DNA of 64,000 nt from Streptomyces albireticuli (GCF_021228125.1 NZ_JAJQQS010000009.1:221910-285909), one strand, 5' to 3'; positions 34,400-43,064 are shown, numbered from the stretch's first letter. Notes: generated from the letters alone by a model not told the origin. Made by a program: numbers and translations.

Positions 34400-35794
34400 G
34401 TGCAGTATCACGATTCGATGGTTGAGCTTGTCGGCAACACCCCGCTTGTGAAGCTCAACAGCGTGACCGAAGGCATCCAGGCCACCGTGCTTGCCAAGGT
34501 CGAGTACTTCAACCCCGGCGGTTCCGTGAAGGACCGGATCGCCGTGCGGATGATCGAGGCCGCCGAGAAGTCCGGCGAGCTCAAGCCCGGCGGCACCATC
34601 GTGGAGCCGACCTCCGGCAACACCGGTGTGGGCCTGGCGATCGTGGCCCAGCAAAAGGGCTACAAGTGCATCTTCGTGTGCCCGGACAAGGTGTCCAACG
34701 ACAAGATCAACGTGCTGCGCGCCTACGGTGCCGAGGTCGTCGTCTGCCCCACGGCCGTCGACCCGGAACACCCGGACTCCTACTACAACGTCTCGGACCG
34801 CCTGGTGCAGGAGACGCCGAACGCCTGGAAGCCCGACCAGTACAGCAACCCCAACAACGCCCTGTCGCACTACCACTCCACCGGCCCGGAGATCTGGGAG
34901 CAGACCGAGGGCAAGATCACTCACTTTGTGACCGGCGTGGGCACCGGCGGCACCATCAGCGGCACCGGCCGCTACCTCAAGGAGGTCAGCGACGGCCGGG
35001 TCAAGGTCATCGGCTCCGACCCCGAGGGCTCCGTCTACAGCGGCGGCTCCGGCCGTCCGTACCTGATCGAGGGCGTCGGCGAGGACTTCTGGCCCAGCGC
35101 CTACGACGGCACGGTGACCGACGAGATCATCGCGGTGTCCGACAAGGACGCCTTCCAGATGACCCGCCGCCTCGCCCGCGAGGAAGGCCTGCTCGTCGGC
35201 GGCTCCTGCGGCATGGCGGTCGTCAGCGCCCTGGAGCTCGCCAAGCGCCTGGGCCCGGACGACGTCGTCGTCGTGCTGCTGCCCGACAGCGGCCGCGGCT
35301 ACCTCAGCAAGATCTTCAACGACGAGTGGATGGCGGACTACGGCTTCCTGGAGGAGCCGGGCGACGCCGCCCGCGTGGGCGACGTGCTGCGCCGCAAGGA
35401 CGGCGGCATGCCCTCGCTGGTGCACATGCACCCCGAGGAGACGGTCGGCGAGGCCATCGAGGTGCTCCGCGAGTACGGCGTCTCGCAGATGCCCATCGTC
35501 AAGCCGGGCGCGGGGCACCCCGATGTGATGGCCGCCGAGGTCATCGGCTCGGTCGTGGAGCGCGAGCTGCTGGACGCCCTGTTCACGCAGCGCGCCTCGC
35601 TCAGCGACCCGCTGGAGAAGCACATGTGCCCGCCGCTGCCGCAGGTCGGCTCCGGTGAGCCGGTCGCGGACCTGATGGCGGTCCTCGGCGAGGCCGACGC
35701 GGCGATCGTGATCGTCGAGGGCAAGCCCAAGGGCGTCGTCAGCCGCCAGGACCTGCTGGCCTTCCTGGCCGAGAGCGCCGCTCCCGCCAAGTAG
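34400..35794 (+). CDS. cbs: Cystathionine beta-synthase with C-terminal CBS-domain pair, 464 aa
   Basis: GTG 34400 gives the expected N-terminus VQYHDSMVELVGNTPLVKL; longer frames have no homology. The PLP fold-type II core has Lys44 (NPGGSVKDRIA) as the Schiff-base lysine, TSGNTG and the phosphate loop GTGGTISG. Residues 335-460 form two CBS repeats (MHPEETVGEAIEVLREYGVS and a second ending KGVVSRQDLLAFL), the adenosyl-ligand regulatory module. The enzyme condenses serine and homocysteine to cystathionine in reverse transsulfuration. No haem-binding N-terminal domain is present. GGGTAC at 34359-34364 and TAGGCT at 34345-34350 are possible promoter elements. Confidence 0.93.
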   Translation: MQYHDSMVELVGNTPLVKLNSVTEGIQATVLAKVEYFNPGGSVKDRIAVRMIEAAEKSGELKPGGTIVEPTSGNTGVGLAIVAQQKGYKCIFVCPDKVSNDKINVLRAYGAEVVVCPTAVDPEHPDSYYNVSDRLVQETPNAWKPDQYSNPNNALSHYHSTGPEIWEQTEGKITHFVTGVGTGGTISGTGRYLKEVSDGRVKVIGSDPEGSVYSGGSGRPYLIEGVGEDFWPSAYDGTVTDEIIAVSDKDAFQMTRRLAREEGLLVGGSCGMAVVSALELAKRLGPDDVVVVLLPDSGRGYLSKIFNDEWMADYGFLEEPGDAARVGDVLRRKDGGMPSLVHMHPEETVGEAIEVLREYGVSQMPIVKPGAGHPDVMAAEVIGSVVERELLDALFTQRASLSDPLEKHMCPPLPQVGSGEPVADLMAVLGEADAAIVIVEGKPKGVVSRQDLLAFLAESAAPAK

Positions 35795-36250
35795 GCGCCG
35801 GGCGGGCGCCGGACCGCGCGCGGGGGCGGGTACCGGGCCCCGCGCGCCAAGTGGGCGTCAAGTCACGCGGATGACGCATAAAGGGTACGTATGCGTCACG
35901 CGCCCGCAGCACGGACTTAACAACGGTCCGGCATATTGAGGGGTGTCGGCGAGGGTCCGCCCGGACCGGCACCCCAGAGCGGCGGCAGGACCTCCGGAGC
36001 GGCTCCCGGACTTCCAAGGCCGTCCGGACACGGATGGACCGGCCCTGACCCGGAACCGTGTCCTGGTGGGGGACCGCCGTCGTCCCGACTCCGGCCTCGG
36101 CCGGGGTACGGCGGCCCCCCGCCCATCCCTCCCGGCCGGGCCCGCGGCTTCCCGGCGTCTCCGCCGAGGCCCAGCCGGGGCCCGCGCGTTTTCGTCGGTC
36201 CCTGTCACCCCGTCGGTTCCTGTCACCCCGTCAGGCCCTGCCGGCGCTCG
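35795..36250. other. 456-bp gap without a supported gene
   Basis: Pro/Gly/Arg-rich open frames run through it on both strands, but none shows a start site, ribosome site or recognisable fold. TGACGCATA (35872-35880) and TATGCGTCA (35890-35898) form a perfect 9-bp inverted repeat. The 3' part (36186-36235) holds a repeated CGTCGGT-CCTGTCACC. The repeats may be regulatory or terminator elements. Confidence 0.5.
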
Positions 36251-36679
36251 TCAGCGCTCGTCGTCGGGCTTGCGGTGGTGCGGCCAGGGGAAGACCCCGG
36301 CCGAATTGAGCGCGTTGACGCCCACGATGCCCGCCCACGTCACCAGCAGACCGGCCAGCCCGGCGTTGACGACACCGATGGCGGACAGCGGGATCGCCAG
36401 CACCAGCGAGATCGCCGCGAAACCGAACCGCTCCCCGAAGCTGCCGGGCCCCGTGTCGGCGGGCCGCGGCCGGGCGCCCCGGGCGGCGGCCATCTGCTGC
36501 TCCGCCAGATGGCGGCGCACATGGCGGTCGATCGTCGTGTCGATCTTCCGGTCGACCTTGTCCAGGAAGCCGTCGACCAGCTCCGACTCGTACTCCGGCC
36601 CCAGTTCCTTGCGGGTCTGGAGGGTCGCGTCGAGTTCCTTCTTCATCTCTGACTTCGTCTCGGGGTCGTGGGCCGTCAT
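36251..36679 (-). CDS. Small integral membrane protein, 142 aa
   Basis: The start at 36679 gives MTAHDPETKSEMKKELD. The first ~85 residues are charged and helical (coiled-coil-like, ending HVRRHLAEQQM). Two hydrophobic segments follow, FAAISLVLAIPLSAIGVV and GLAGLLVTWAGIVGVNAL, so both ends probably face the cytoplasm. This is a common conserved hypothetical in Streptomyces. No function is assigned. It is divergent from the MatB-like gene across 109 bp. Confidence 0.75.
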   Translation of the reverse strand: MTAHDPETKSEMKKELDATLQTRKELGPEYESELVDGFLDKVDRKIDTTIDRHVRRHLAEQQMAAARGARPRPADTGPGSFGERFGFAAISLVLAIPLSAIGVVNAGLAGLLVTWAGIVGVNALNSAGVFPWPHHRKPDDER

Positions 36680-36788
36680 GCGGACGACGATACGGTCACG
36701 GGAGCCCCGGGTCGTTGGGGCTAGCACCCGTATCCGCAGTGGGGGCTGTCCCCGGACCGCCGGCGGGCCCCCGTGGAAGGAGCAGTCC

Positions 36789-38171
36789 GTGCCCGAACCG
36801 ACCGTACCCCTGCTGACGTCCCTCGCCGCCGGAGCGGGCGGCGCCGGCGGCCCCGACCTGCCCGACGCCCTGACCGTCGCCGGCCGGACCTGCTCGCGCG
36901 AGGAACTGCTGGGCGCCGCGGCCGCCGTGGCGCACCGGATCGCCGGGGCGCCGTCCGTGGCCGTCCAGGCGGAGGCCACCCTGGAGACCGTCGTCGCCGT
37001 CGTGGGCGCGCTGCTCGCCGGGGTGCCCGCCGTGCCGCTGCCGCCGGACGCCGGGCCCGCCGAGCGGGACCACATCCTGCGCGACTCCGGGGCCGCCCTG
37101 GTGCTGGGCACCGGCGGCGACCTGCCGGTCGACGCGGCGGAGCGGGCCGACTGGTCCGGGGCCGAGCCGGACCCCGCGGCCACCGCCCTGATCCTCTACA
37201 CCTCGGGCACCACCGGCTCGCCCAAGGGCGTCCTGATCCCGCGCGCGGCCGTCGCCGCCGGCCTGGACGGGCTCGCCGGGGCGTGGGCCTGGACGGCCGA
37301 GGACACCCTCGTCCACGGCCTGCCGCTGTTCCACGTGCACGGCCTCGTCCTCGGTGTGCTGGGCGCCCTGCGCACCGGCTGCCGGCTCGTCCACACCGGC
37401 CGGCCCACCCCGGCGGCGTACGCGGCGGCCGGCGGCAGCCTCTACTTCGGTGTGCCCACCGTGTGGTCCCGCGTGGTCCGGGAACCGGACGCGGCCCGGG
37501 AGCTCGGCAAGGCGCGGCTGCTGGTGTCGGGCAGCGCGCCGCTGCCCGCGCCCGTCTTCCGCGACCTGGAGGCGCTCACCGGGCAGCGGCCCGTGGAGCG
37601 CTACGGCATGACGGAGACCCTGATCACCGTCTCGACCCGGGCCGACGGCGACCGCCGCCCCGGCTCGGTGGGCCTGCCGCTGCCGGGCATACGGACCAGA
37701 CTGGCGCGGACCGAGAACGGCGTCGGCGAGCTGGAGGTGTCCGGGCCGACCCTCTTCGCCGGCTACCTCGGCCGTCCGGAGGCGACGGCGGCCGCGCACA
37801 CCGAGGACGGCTGGTTCCGCACCGGCGACATCGCGACCCTGGACCCCGACGGGATGCACCGCATCGTGGGCCGGGCTTCCGTCGACCTGATCAAGACCGG
37901 TGGCTACCGGGTCGGCGCGGGCGAGGTCGAGAACGCCCTCCTGGACCACCCCGCGGTGCGTGAGGCGGCCGTCGTCGGCGTGGACCACGACGACCTCGGG
38001 CAGGAGATCGTCGCCTATGTGGTGGCCGACGGGGTGTCCGAGCGGACCCTGATCGACTTCGTGGCCGGACACCTCTCGGCACACAAGCGGCCCCGCCGCG
38101 TCCGGTTCCTGGAGGCGCTGCCGCGCAACGCGATGGGCAAGCCGCAGAAGAAGCTCCTCCCGCCGCTGTAG
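36789..38171 (+). CDS. MatB-like malonyl/dicarboxyl-CoA synthetase (ANL family), 460 aa
   Basis: GTG 36789 follows AAGGAG (36777-36782). Adenylate-forming enzyme motifs are YTSGTTGSPKGVLIP, HGLPLFHVHGLVLGVLGAL, VSGSAPLP, RYGMTETLI, FRTGDIA and the C-terminal Lys in RNAMGKPQKKL. The stretch around LFHVHGLVLG and KTGGYRVGAGEVENALL closely follows S. coelicolor MatB as I remember it. MatB makes malonyl- or methylmalonyl-CoA from the diacid, ATP and CoA, and so feeds polyketide pathways. It lies in the core part of the window, so a general metabolic role is as likely as supply to the nearby synthases. Confidence 0.85.
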   Translation: MPEPTVPLLTSLAAGAGGAGGPDLPDALTVAGRTCSREELLGAAAAVAHRIAGAPSVAVQAEATLETVVAVVGALLAGVPAVPLPPDAGPAERDHILRDSGAALVLGTGGDLPVDAAERADWSGAEPDPAATALILYTSGTTGSPKGVLIPRAAVAAGLDGLAGAWAWTAEDTLVHGLPLFHVHGLVLGVLGALRTGCRLVHTGRPTPAAYAAAGGSLYFGVPTVWSRVVREPDAARELGKARLLVSGSAPLPAPVFRDLEALTGQRPVERYGMTETLITVSTRADGDRRPGSVGLPLPGIRTRLARTENGVGELEVSGPTLFAGYLGRPEATAAAHTEDGWFRTGDIATLDPDGMHRIVGRASVDLIKTGGYRVGAGEVENALLDHPAVREAAVVGVDHDDLGQEIVAYVVADGVSERTLIDFVAGHLSAHKRPRRVRFLEALPRNAMGKPQKKLLPPL

Positions 38172-38182
38172 CGGTGGGCGGC

Positions 38183-38231
38183 GGCCCCTGGAAAGCGCCC
38201 TCCTGCATAATTCCATGCAGGACCAGGGGCC
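38183..38231. promoter_or_regulatory. Two-tier palindrome before the RpiR-type regulator
   Basis: GGCCCCTGG (38183-38191) pairs with CCAGGGGCC (38223-38231), and inside it CCTGCAT (38202-38208) pairs with ATGCAGG (38215-38221). The inner AT-rich core resembles operators of RpiR regulators. It lies 68-116 nt before that gene's start and could also end transcription of the MatB-like gene. Confidence 0.5.
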
Positions 38232-38298
38232 GTGAATGACCGTGCGAGGCCCCGCCGGCGGACCCGCCGACGGTCCGTACCGAGAACGTGGAGGGCCG

Positions 38299-39150
38299 AT
38301 GAGTGACAACGGAGGCGAGCCGGAGGCCACGGCACGCCTGCAGAAGCTCTTCGAAGGGCACCGGCTGACGCCCACCCAGCGCCGGATCGCCCACTGCGTG
38401 GTGCGGCGGGCCGCCGACGCGCCGTTCCTCTCCAGCGTCGAGCTCGCCGAGCTCGCGGGCGTCAGCCAGCCTTCCGTGACCCGCTTCGCGGTCGCCCTCG
38501 GCTTCGACGGCTACCCCGCCCTGCGCCGTCACCTGCGCGAGGTCGTCCCCGCCACCGCCGAGCCCGGCGAGAGCTCGTACAACGAGTACCAGGAAGCGGT
38601 CCAGGCGGAGATCGACAACCTCCGCCACCTCGCCTCCCTGCTCGCCGACCCCGAGCCCGTCGCCCGCGCCGGGCGGCTGCTCGCGCGGTCGAGGCCGCTG
38701 CCCGTGCTCGGTCTGCGCGCCGCCACCGCGCAGGCGGCGGGCTTCGCCTACTTCGCCCGCAAGGTCCACCCCGACGTCCGGCTGCTCGACGAGGGCGGCA
38801 CGCTCCTCGCCGACCGCATAGACGCGGCCGTACGGGCCGGTGCGAGCACCCTGCTGTGCTTCGCGCTGCCCCGCCACCCGCGCGAGGTGGTCGAGGCGCT
38901 GGAGTACGCGCGGGGCGAGGGCCTGACGGTCGTCACCGTCGCGGACTCCACCTTCGCGCCCGTCGCCCGCCACAGCGACCTGCTGCTGCCCGCGGCCGTC
39001 GGCACCGGCCTCGCCTTCGACACGGCGTGTGCGCCGATGCTGCTGGGGCGGGTGCTGCTGGAGGCCATGTGCGACGCGCTGCCCGACGCGCAGGCGCGGC
39101 TGGAGGAGTTCGACGCGAAGGCGGCGGCGCGGGGGCTGTTCGTGGAGTGA
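38299..39150 (+). CDS. MurR/RpiR-family regulator (HTH + SIS domain), 283 aa
   Basis: I start at ATG 38299, 3-9 nt after GGAGGG; an upstream start at 38236 would run through the promoter. Residues 10-85 form the RpiR helix-turn-helix (LTPTQRRIAHCVVRRA, then VSQPSVTRFAVALGFDGYPAL). Residues 115-265 form a sugar-isomerase (SIS) domain (VLGLRAATAQAAGFAYFARK), which normally senses a phosphosugar. SIS proteins of this type also occur beside histidine-utilisation genes in actinobacteria. A role in hut control is therefore possible here, 4 kb from hutU. Confidence 0.88.
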   Translation: MSDNGGEPEATARLQKLFEGHRLTPTQRRIAHCVVRRAADAPFLSSVELAELAGVSQPSVTRFAVALGFDGYPALRRHLREVVPATAEPGESSYNEYQEAVQAEIDNLRHLASLLADPEPVARAGRLLARSRPLPVLGLRAATAQAAGFAYFARKVHPDVRLLDEGGTLLADRIDAAVRAGASTLLCFALPRHPREVVEALEYARGEGLTVVTVADSTFAPVARHSDLLLPAAVGTGLAFDTACAPMLLGRVLLEAMCDALPDAQARLEEFDAKAAARGLFVE

Positions 39151-39171
39151 GGGGCTCTGCCCCGGACCCCG

Positions 39172-39222
39172 GTCCTCAAGCGCCGGACGGGCTGAAAATC
39201 AGCCCGTCCGGCGCTTGAGGAC
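39172..39222. terminator. Terminator hairpin, 24-bp perfect stem
   Basis: Arms 39172-39195 and 39199-39222 are complementary over 24 bp around AAA, 21 nt after the RpiR stop. The arm sequence CAAGCGCCGGACGGGCTGA is a very common Streptomyces intergenic palindrome. Confidence 0.9.
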
Positions 39223-39270
39223 ATTCGGGAAGGGGCGGGGTGGGGAAAGGCCCGCCGCAGGCGTACCCCC
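39223..39270. repeat. Dispersed Streptomyces intergenic repeat, copy B
   Basis: GGGAAGGGGCGGGGTGGGGA followed by AAGGCCCGCCGCAGGCGTAC recurs almost unchanged at 53101-53140, also in an intergenic gap. Confidence 0.75.
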
Positions 39271-39285
39271 GGCCCGTACCCGGCC

Positions 39286-40596
39286 TTACGCCCCGCCGGA
39301 CATCCGCACCTCAGGGAAGCGGGCCGACCGGCCGTCGAGGAGGCCACCGTCCCGGCCCTTCAGGAACCGGTCGAAGAACGCCACCACGTACGCCCGCGTC
39401 GTCGCCACCGCCCGCTCCGGCCGCACGGTCCCCAGGGTCTCCCTCAGATCGTCCCCGGACAGCGCGCCCCGCCGGGACAGGGCCGGCAACAGGGACGCGG
39501 CGTCGGTGTACGCGGCGTGCCGCGAACCGGCCATGGTCAGCTCGGCGTTCCAGCCGCGCGAGTGCCGCCGGAAGGACGTCCACGACGCCCGGTTCTCCGC
39601 CGCGCCCGGCCCCTCGGAGCCCATCAGCAGGAACGGCCGGTCCACGCCCTCGCGGGCGGCGCCGCTCAGCGCGCTCCCGGAGGCGTCCGGGAGGGGGAAG
39701 GCCATCTGCCCGTCCATGTTGACGCCCGCCCGGACCCGGCGGTCCTCCAGCATGGTCTGAGCCGCGGTCAGACCACCCATGGAGTGCCCGGCCATGCCGA
39801 CGCGCCGCAGGTCCATGGCGTCGGCGAGACCCCTCGGCATGGCCCGCCGCCACCCGGCGTCACCACCCAGGGCGTCGAGGACGAACCGGGTGTCGCCCAC
39901 GCGCGCCGCCAGCGACCGGCGCAGCGCGGCGTCGATCTCCGAAGGGCCCGTACGGGGGTCCTCGGCGAGCGCGGGCAGCACGGACTCCACCAGCCGCCCG
40001 CCGGGGAAGGAGACCTCCGACGAGTCGTAGGTGTGGTCGACCGTCACGACGACGTAGCCGCGCGACGCCAGCTCCTCGGCCAGACCGGTGTTCCAGGTGC
40101 GCGGGTCGCCCAGGCCCGCCGAGTACAGGACGACCGGGAGGGACCGGGCACCGCGTGCCACCGGCACGTCCACGCGTGCGTGGGTGCGCGTGGCCGCCCA
40201 GTCGGCCGCGCCCGCGCGCACCCGGTAGTTGGCCTCCGCCGCGCCGCCCGCCGCCCCGAAGTGCCCGGCGGACGCGGCGTCCATGTGCGGGGCGGTCCGG
40301 CCCCGCCCGCCACCGTCCGCCGGGTAGAACAGGCCGACCATCACCTCGCGGTCCCCGCTCTCCGGCTTCCACGGGTCCCGGCGGGCGGCGTCCACCAGGT
40401 GCCGGGTCGCCGTGCCGACGGCGTACGGGCCGGTGGGGGCCGGCAGCGCCGCGTGCGGCCGGGCCGTGGCCGCCGCGCCGTCCGTGCCCGGCAGCGCCTC
40501 GGCCCGGCCCGCCGTCGTGCCCAGCAGCGCCGTGCCGGCCAGCACCCCCGCCGCCAGTACGGCCCGCCGCCTCAGTCTCCGCTCGTGCGCCGCCAT
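39286..40596 (-). CDS. Exported alpha/beta hydrolase (PAF-acetylhydrolase/lipase-like), 436 aa
   Basis: The N-terminus has an Arg cluster (RRLRRR) and a hydrophobic stretch to about residue 32 ending near AGRAEA, a Sec or Tat-like signal peptide. The hydrolase core follows, with LPVVLYSAGLGDPRTWNT (oxyanion strand), nucleophile Ser272 in GMAGHSMGG and a C-terminal His near SRHAAYT. The layout matches platelet-activating-factor acetylhydrolase-like esterases. The natural substrate is unknown. It converges on the RpiR gene across the 24-bp hairpin. Confidence 0.85.
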   Translation of the reverse strand: MAAHERRLRRRAVLAAGVLAGTALLGTTAGRAEALPGTDGAAATARPHAALPAPTGPYAVGTATRHLVDAARRDPWKPESGDREVMVGLFYPADGGGRGRTAPHMDAASAGHFGAAGGAAEANYRVRAGAADWAATRTHARVDVPVARGARSLPVVLYSAGLGDPRTWNTGLAEELASRGYVVVTVDHTYDSSEVSFPGGRLVESVLPALAEDPRTGPSEIDAALRRSLAARVGDTRFVLDALGGDAGWRRAMPRGLADAMDLRRVGMAGHSMGGLTAAQTMLEDRRVRAGVNMDGQMAFPLPDASGSALSGAAREGVDRPFLLMGSEGPGAAENRASWTSFRRHSRGWNAELTMAGSRHAAYTDAASLLPALSRRGALSGDDLRETLGTVRPERAVATTRAYVVAFFDRFLKGRDGGLLDGRSARFPEVRMSGGA

Positions 40597-40874
40597 GTCC
40601 CGCCCCTCCCGTTCGCCCGGTGCGCCGACTCTAGGGAAGGGGTGTGCCCCGCCACGTCATACGGCGGAGCCAACACGCGGGTGCTACCCCGGTATGAGGC
40701 GCGTTCCGGCCAGGACGGCGCTTCTCAGCCCGCACTCAGATTCGTTGGCTAGCCTGCCGCGCGGATTCCGGCCGGAATCCGGGCAGATTCCGGGCAGGGC
40801 CGGGCCCCGTCGGGGCCCCGGCCCGGGTCAGGTGCACACCGGGGCCCAGGGCCCCGGGGACGAGGAGGTGAGTC
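40597..40874. other. 278-bp divergent gap between exported hydrolase and membrane protein
   Basis: No gene is seen. At 40757-40795, GGATTCCGGCCGGAATCC is a self-complementary palindrome followed by two further copies of ATTCCGGGCAG, so the stretch can form several alternative hairpins. Confidence 0.5.
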
Positions 40875-41477
40875 GTGGGGCGCGGTGCGTATGCGCTGGC
40901 ACGGGTGGCGGTGGTCGTCAGGGCGACCGCGGGCCCGCTGTGGTGGGCGGGACTGGTGAGCGCGGGCGTCGGCATCCTGGTGCCGGGGCTCACCGGGCGC
41001 CGGATCGGGGTGACGGCGGGCGCGGCGCTGTTCCTGATCACGGCCGTCGTGGTCTTCGCGGCACGCCGCGGGCGCTACGAGGAACTGGCGCGCGGCGCGT
41101 CGCGGGCGGGCCGCTCCGTCTTCCTCCAGGACCGCGCCGTGACCCTGCGGAACCGGCGGCGGGCCGCCCGCCCGTGGCTGGCGCTCGCCTTCCTGGCCGC
41201 CGTCGGCTCCTCCTTCGCCGCGCCCGCCACCGCCGGGCTGGCGATGGCCGGGGCGGGCGCGGGGCTGTGGGCGAAGGCCCGCTGGCTGGGCGGGCTGGAG
41301 GCGCGGGCGGAGAGTCTGCTGTGGGTGCGGGCGGACGGCGCCCGGCGCGGCCCCGCCGGGCGGGACGTACGCGGCTACGAGACCACCGGGCTCTCCGCCG
41401 GTGACGCGGCACCGGGCGGTGCCCGCCGCCGGGTCCGGCGGGCGGCCTCCCGGACGGGCGTCAGCGCAGCGCGGTGA
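40875..41477 (+). CDS. Integral membrane hypothetical protein, 200 aa
   Basis: The GTG start lies 6 nt after GGAGG. Two pairs of hydrophobic helices (residues about 18-65 and 100-135) flank a basic cytoplasmic loop rich in Arg (ARRGRYEELARGASRAGRS). The C-terminal tail is charged and Arg-rich. No family is recognised. Its last 17 nt overlap the end of the converging decarboxylase gene. Confidence 0.65.
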   Translation: MGRGAYALARVAVVVRATAGPLWWAGLVSAGVGILVPGLTGRRIGVTAGAALFLITAVVVFAARRGRYEELARGASRAGRSVFLQDRAVTLRNRRRAARPWLALAFLAAVGSSFAAPATAGLAMAGAGAGLWAKARWLGGLEARAESLLWVRADGARRGPAGRDVRGYETTGLSAGDAAPGGARRRVRRAASRTGVSAAR

Positions 41478-42897
41478 GGCCCGGGGCGAGCGTGCCGCCG
41501 CTCTCCTCGACGAGTTCGTCGAGCGACTGCGGGCGGCGGACGGGCACGAAGCGGACGTCCGGGCCGAAGCGGCGCCCGCCGCGCTCCCCGGGCCCGCCGC
41601 GCTCCCCGGGCCCGCCGCGCTCCCCGTGCCCCTCGGGGAAATCCTCCGTGCGACCTTCTGCGGACGCGTAGCCGTAAACCCCCGGGCGGGGCAGAGAGTT
41701 GTACGCGAAGTGGTTCGAGAAGTAGTACGCGCCGGTGTCCAGCAGCGCCACGTGGTCGCCCGGCTCCAGGAGCGGCAGCGGCCGGTCCACCGCGACCAGG
41801 TCGCCCGCGAAGCAGCACGGCCCGGCGACGTCCTGCGGCACCGGCTCGCCCTCCTTGGGCCGCCCCTCCGCGTCGAAGGCGGCCACGCGCAGCGGCCAGG
41901 CGGCGGGCGCGAACACCGTCCGCGCCGCGACCTGGGCGCCCGCGTGCGTCACCGCGATCCGCCGGCCGCCGGCCGACTTGGCGTACTCCACCCGGGCCAG
42001 CACCGTGCCGCTCTTGGCCAGCAGCGACCGGCCGAACTCCGTGACCAGGCCGTAGCGCCCGTCGAACAGGGCGGGTACGGTCACGTCGAGCAGCCGCGCG
42101 TAATCCCGGAAGCTCGGCGTCACCTCCTCGGAGGCGAAATTGACGGGCAGCCCGCCGCCGATGTCCAGGGTCCGCACCCGCTGCTCACCGACCGCCCGGT
42201 TGACCTCCTCGGCCAGCTCGTACGTGGTCCGCACCCCCTCGGCCATCAGCTCCGGCGGGCAGCCCTGCGAGCCGACGTGGGCGTGCATCCGGGTGAGCCA
42301 GGGCCGTTCCACGAAGGCGCGGACCAGCCACGCGCGCGCCCCCTCGTCCCGCAGCGCCACCCCGAACTTGGACGTCTCGGTGGCCGTGCTCATCGCCCCG
42401 ATGCTGCCCGGGCCGAGCTGCGGGTTCACCCGTACGCCGAGCACGGAGGCGGTCGGCGCGGACCTTACGAGCGCGTCCAGGCGGGCCAGCTCCTGGCGGC
42501 TGTCGGCGTTGACCGCGACGCCGAGCGCGAGTGCCTCGCGCAGCTCCGCGTCCGTCTTCGCGGGGGAGTCCAGGACCGTGCGCCCCGGCCCCACCCCCGC
42601 GGCGCGCGCCAGCGCCAGCTCCCCGGGGCTCGCCACCTCGCAGCCCATCCCCTCGTCGGCGAGCAGTCGCAGCACGGGCACCAGCGACGCGGCCTTCACG
42701 GCGAAGGCGTGCAGCACCTCCGTGCCGGGCGCCGCGACCTCCTCGAACGCGGCCCGCAGCGCGGCGACGGCCTCGCGGATCCCCCGCACGTCCAGCAGCC
42801 CGGCCACGGGGTGCCGCGCGTCGACCAGGCCGTCCCGCACCGCCGCCCGGACGGCGGCCTCACGTCGCTCGCGCGCGCTCGCGCTCTCCGGACCCAT
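41461..42897 (-). CDS. Fold-III PLP decarboxylase, diaminopimelate decarboxylase-like, 478 aa
   Basis: I place the start at 42897 (MGPESASARER); upstream frame is Pro/Arg-rich without a ribosome site. The alanine-racemase-like barrel carries the PLP Lys68 (HAFAVKAAS), the phosphate-binding DIGGGLPVNF and HVGSQG. The second-subunit Cys motif is GPCCFAGD, and the C-terminal motif is GAYYFSNHFAYN. It resembles LysA-type decarboxylases, but Streptomyces normally have a separate lysA for lysine, so this paralogue may use another amino acid. Near the C-terminus a GERGGP unit is tandemly repeated (41577-41633), an insertion not expected in the family. Confidence 0.82.
   Translation of the reverse strand: MGPESASARERREAAVRAAVRDGLVDARHPVAGLLDVRGIREAVAALRAAFEEVAAPGTEVLHAFAVKAASLVPVLRLLADEGMGCEVASPGELALARAAGVGPGRTVLDSPAKTDAELREALALGVAVNADSRQELARLDALVRSAPTASVLGVRVNPQLGPGSIGAMSTATETSKFGVALRDEGARAWLVRAFVERPWLTRMHAHVGSQGCPPELMAEGVRTTYELAEEVNRAVGEQRVRTLDIGGGLPVNFASEEVTPSFRDYARLLDVTVPALFDGRYGLVTEFGRSLLAKSGTVLARVEYAKSAGGRRIAVTHAGAQVAARTVFAPAAWPLRVAAFDAEGRPKEGEPVPQDVAGPCCFAGDLVAVDRPLPLLEPGDHVALLDTGAYYFSNHFAYNSLPRPGVYGYASAEGRTEDFPEGHGERGGPGERGGPGERGGRRFGPDVRFVPVRRPQSLDELVEESGGTLAPGLTALR
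41577..41633. repeat. Coding 18-bp tandem repeat in the LysA-like gene
   Basis: CGCTCCCCGGGCCCGCCG repeats about three times, the last copy diverged. It encodes GERGGP units in the minus-strand decarboxylase. Confidence 0.8.
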
Positions 42898-42983
42898 GCG
42901 TCCACTCCACCACCCGGCGGGGCGCGGTGCCATGGGACGGGGCCGGTCCGTTCGTACGGACGGCGCCGGACCCCGCACACCTG

Positions 42984-43029
42984 TTGACTGGAGGTATTCA
43001 CTGCCACAAGATGTGAAGTGTTCTATTCA
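42984..43029 (+). promoter_or_regulatory. Candidate hut promoter and operator
   Basis: TTGACT (42984-42989) with CAAGAT 17 nt later is a possible promoter. CACA-AGA-TGTG (43006-43016) and TGAA-N8-TTCA (43014-43029) are adjacent inverted repeats just downstream, ending 35 nt before the hutU start. This is a fit place for repression. Confidence 0.45.
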
Positions 43030-43064
43030 GTGGTCTCTACGGAGCGCCAGGGAGGCAGGGCACC

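Noticed and set aside
35883..35888. GGGTAC as a SigB-type -10 element
   Set aside because: No GNNT lies 14-16 nt upstream, and the hexamer falls in the spacer of an inverted repeat.
35943..36650. Open frames through the cbs downstream gap on both strands
   Set aside because: The products are Pro/Gly/Arg-rich with no start signal or motif. The plus frame is only an upstream extension of the MatB-like gene.
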